Source of the DNA: Hyphomicrobiales bacterium
GTDB taxonomy: Bacteria > Pseudomonadota > Alphaproteobacteria > Rhizobiales > Beijerinckiaceae
Length of the DNA stretch: 6,641 nt
Assembly (NCBI GenBank): GCA_028290595.1
Contig: JAQGJO010000264.1
Location: 1-6,641, forward strand
Direction: 5' to 3'
Under the pieces are notes generated by a model. It ran no database searches. It was not told the DNA's origin and saw nothing but the letters and a program-made list of their open reading frames with translations. How positions within the stretch are numbered: position 1 is the first letter of the stretch; every line of letters begins with the position of its first letter. Made by a program: the position numbers and the translations under genes. Positions 5,301 to 6,641 of the stretch are shown here, piece after piece.

Positions 5301-6536
5301 ATGACTGCGGATCATCAGGTGCAAAGTGTGAGGCAAATCGAAAGCCCGGCAGCGACAAAGAGCGTCGCCTGGACCGTGACGGTCTGCTTCCTCGTCGTGC
5401 TGCTCGACGGACTGGATACGACCTCGATCGCCTTCGTTGCTCCGGCGCTGACGCGCGAATGGGGCATATCTCCCGCCGCTTTCACGCCGGCCTTTGTCGC
5501 CACCAGCGTCGGCGCCGTCGTCGGCTATATGGCCTGCGGGCCTCTGGCGCAGCGCTTTGGCCAGCGCACGGTCGCAACGGCGAGCGTTCTACTGTTCGGC
5601 ATCGGCACGCTGCTCACCGTCTTCGCCGATAACATAACGACACTGTCCATCCTGCGGTTTCTTACCGCCATCGGGCTTGGTGGCGCGCTGCCTGTGGCGG
5701 TCGCCACGGCAGCCGATGTCATGCCGGCGAAATACCGGGAAATGGCGGCGATGATCGTCGCCACCGGTCTGTCGGCAGGCTCCGTCGTCGGCGGTGTCGC
5801 CGGCATTCCGCTGATGCAAAACTTTGGCTGGAAATCGGTTTTCCTTCTCGGCGGCCTGCTGCCGCTTCTGCTCCTGCCGGCTTTCCTCTCGGTTCTGCCA
5901 CGCGCATCAGCTCCCACAGAAGCGGTGTCGGCGCCGCGGGGAAATCCAATCGCGGCGTTGTTCGCGGAAGGGTTTGCCCTGCGCACCTGCCTGCTCTGGC
6001 TGTTCGCTTTCCTGATCTTTCTCGACGCCTATGCGCTCATCTTCTGGGTGCCGACGCTCTTGTCCTCGTTCGGCTTCGCGCCAAGCCAGGCGCCGATCGG
6101 CACCGCGGCCTTCGGCATGGGCGGGCTTGTCGGCAACGTCGTCATGATGGCGATCGTCGCCAAAATCGGCGTCAAAAACATGCTGATGCTGACGACGCTG
6201 ATCGCCATCGCCGGCATCACCCTCATCAGCCAGGGCGCGATCCCGCAGGGGCTGGTGCTGCCGCTCATCGGCGGCATCGGCGCCGGCCTCATCACCGGCT
6301 GCGTCGGCCAGGCCGCCTTGGCCGTATCCTTCTATCCGGCCGCGATCCGCACCACCGGCGTCGGCTGGTCGTCGGCGCTGGGGCGGATCGGCTCGATTGC
6401 CGGCCCCGCCGCCGGCGGGCTGATGCTGTCGCTCGGCTGGGCGCCGCGCGACATCGTGCTGACGGCGGTTTTGCCGGCGATTGCGGCCATCCTAACCCTG
6501 CTCGCCTTGGCCTGGATCGATCGGGCGCGAGACTAA
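5301..6536 (+). CDS. MFS transporter, aromatic acid:H+ symporter (AAHS) type
   Basis: A 411-aa, twelve-span inner-membrane permease. Approximate spans: 22-44, 61-80, 92-109, 114-136, 150-171, 179-198, then after a loop 229-252, 265-288, 294-310, 316-343, 352-377, 385-406. The first span carries the AAHS signature DGLDTTSIAFVAPAL (36-50), as in PcaK/BenK-type carriers, and YPAAIRTTGVGW...GRIGSIAGP (345-369) is also typical. AGGGGA six bases before ATG 5301 is a strong ribosome site; the frame stays open upstream to 5142, but that part overlaps the esterase gene and is not family-like. Oddly, the Asp of both cytoplasmic loop motifs is missing: GPLAQRFGQR has Gln84, and the loop between spans 8 and 9 reads VAKIGVK with Ala287-Lys288. 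It is likely co-transcribed with the esterase and imports the acid or ester it works on. A related acid/H+ symport substrate is equally possible. Confidence 0.88.
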   Translation: MTADHQVQSVRQIESPAATKSVAWTVTVCFLVVLLDGLDTTSIAFVAPALTREWGISPAAFTPAFVATSVGAVVGYMACGPLAQRFGQRTVATASVLLFGIGTLLTVFADNITTLSILRFLTAIGLGGALPVAVATAADVMPAKYREMAAMIVATGLSAGSVVGGVAGIPLMQNFGWKSVFLLGGLLPLLLLPAFLSVLPRASAPTEAVSAPRGNPIAALFAEGFALRTCLLWLFAFLIFLDAYALIFWVPTLLSSFGFAPSQAPIGTAAFGMGGLVGNVVMMAIVAKIGVKNMLMLTTLIAIAGITLISQGAIPQGLVLPLIGGIGAGLITGCVGQAALAVSFYPAAIRTTGVGWSSALGRIGSIAGPAAGGLMLSLGWAPRDIVLTAVLPAIAAILTLLALAWIDRARD

Positions 6537-6539
6537 TAT

Positions 6540-6552
6540 CGGCGACGCGCCG
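6540..6552. terminator. Short GC hairpin after the transporter gene, possible weak terminator
   Basis: CGGCG (6540-6544) and CGCCG (6548-6552) form a 5-bp GC stem with a 3-base loop, four bases after the transporter stop codon. Downstream on the plus strand is CAGCCTTTGT, with only three consecutive T, so intrinsic termination would be weak. It sits between the transporter and a possible convergent gene, so it could act on both. Confidence 0.3.
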
Positions 6553-6561
6553 CAGCCTTTG

Positions 6562-6641
6562 TCAGTCCCGACGTCTGCGCAGCAGGCGAGCGGGAAACCA
6601 GGCGTTTGCAACCGCGTCGATGCCGGGCGTTGGCGTTTGAC
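6562..6641 (-). CDS. Possible C-terminal end of a convergent gene (partial, right edge)
   Basis: On the minus strand one frame reads 25 codons from the right edge (first whole codon at 6639) to a TGA at 6564-6562. The tail is PGIDAVANAWFPARLLRRRRD, shown here only as its key features: a PG turn, an ANAWFPARLL amphipathic stretch and a basic end. It looks more protein-like than the other two minus frames, both of which also lack stops here. It is too short to assign a family. A convergent gene would fit the short gap and hairpin between it and the transporter. Confidence 0.3.
   Translation of the reverse strand, partial: QTPTPGIDAVANAWFPARLLRRRRD

Overview
The window is uniformly GC-rich, with strongly G/C-biased third codon positions. 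Its gene types (LuxR with an acyl-homoserine-lactone pocket, CrgA-like LysR regulator, AAHS-type aromatic acid symporter, repeat-rich autotransporter, LssY C-terminal protein) suggest a high-GC Gram-negative proteobacterium. A member of the Alphaproteobacteria, probably Hyphomicrobiales, is my best guess from style alone; no rRNA or marker gene is present to fix it. I see no tRNA, rRNA, CRISPR array, insertion sequence, phage gene or origin.

Left part, minus strand. The first 1026 bases are the N-terminal 342 codons of a large secreted or surface protein. It has a signal peptide followed by about eleven Asn/Gly/Thr-rich rungs typical of autotransporter beta-helix passengers, and it runs off the left edge. 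Upstream of it, in the same direction, lies a 239-aa LuxR-family regulator that keeps all four canonical AHL-pocket residues; no luxI-type synthase is visible. The 107-base gap between them carries two small inverted repeats, one of them a 20-bp lux-box-sized imperfect palindrome just upstream of the autotransporter start.

Middle, minus strand. A LysR-type regulator (306 aa) is followed by a single-span membrane protein with an LssY C-terminal domain. The two overlap by four bases (GTGA), so they are almost certainly co-transcribed and translationally coupled.

Right part, plus strand. Divergent from the LysR gene are a type-B carboxylesterase (489 aa, complete Ser-Glu-His triad, no signal peptide) and, 37 bases later, a 12-span MFS transporter of the aromatic acid:H+ symporter type (411 aa). 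The 110-base divergent region has overlapping candidate promoters and a pair of 8-bp direct repeats 22 bp apart, a natural target for the LysR protein. The simplest reading is a LysR-controlled module that imports a (probably aromatic) acid or ester and hydrolyses an ester in the cytoplasm. At the right edge there are signs of a convergent gene on the minus strand, of which only a C-terminal tail is visible.

Nothing here is clearly a new defence or mobile system. The points most worth a second look are the LysR/LssY coupling, the apparently solo LuxR beside an autotransporter, and the transporter that has lost the Asp of both cytoplasmic-loop motifs.
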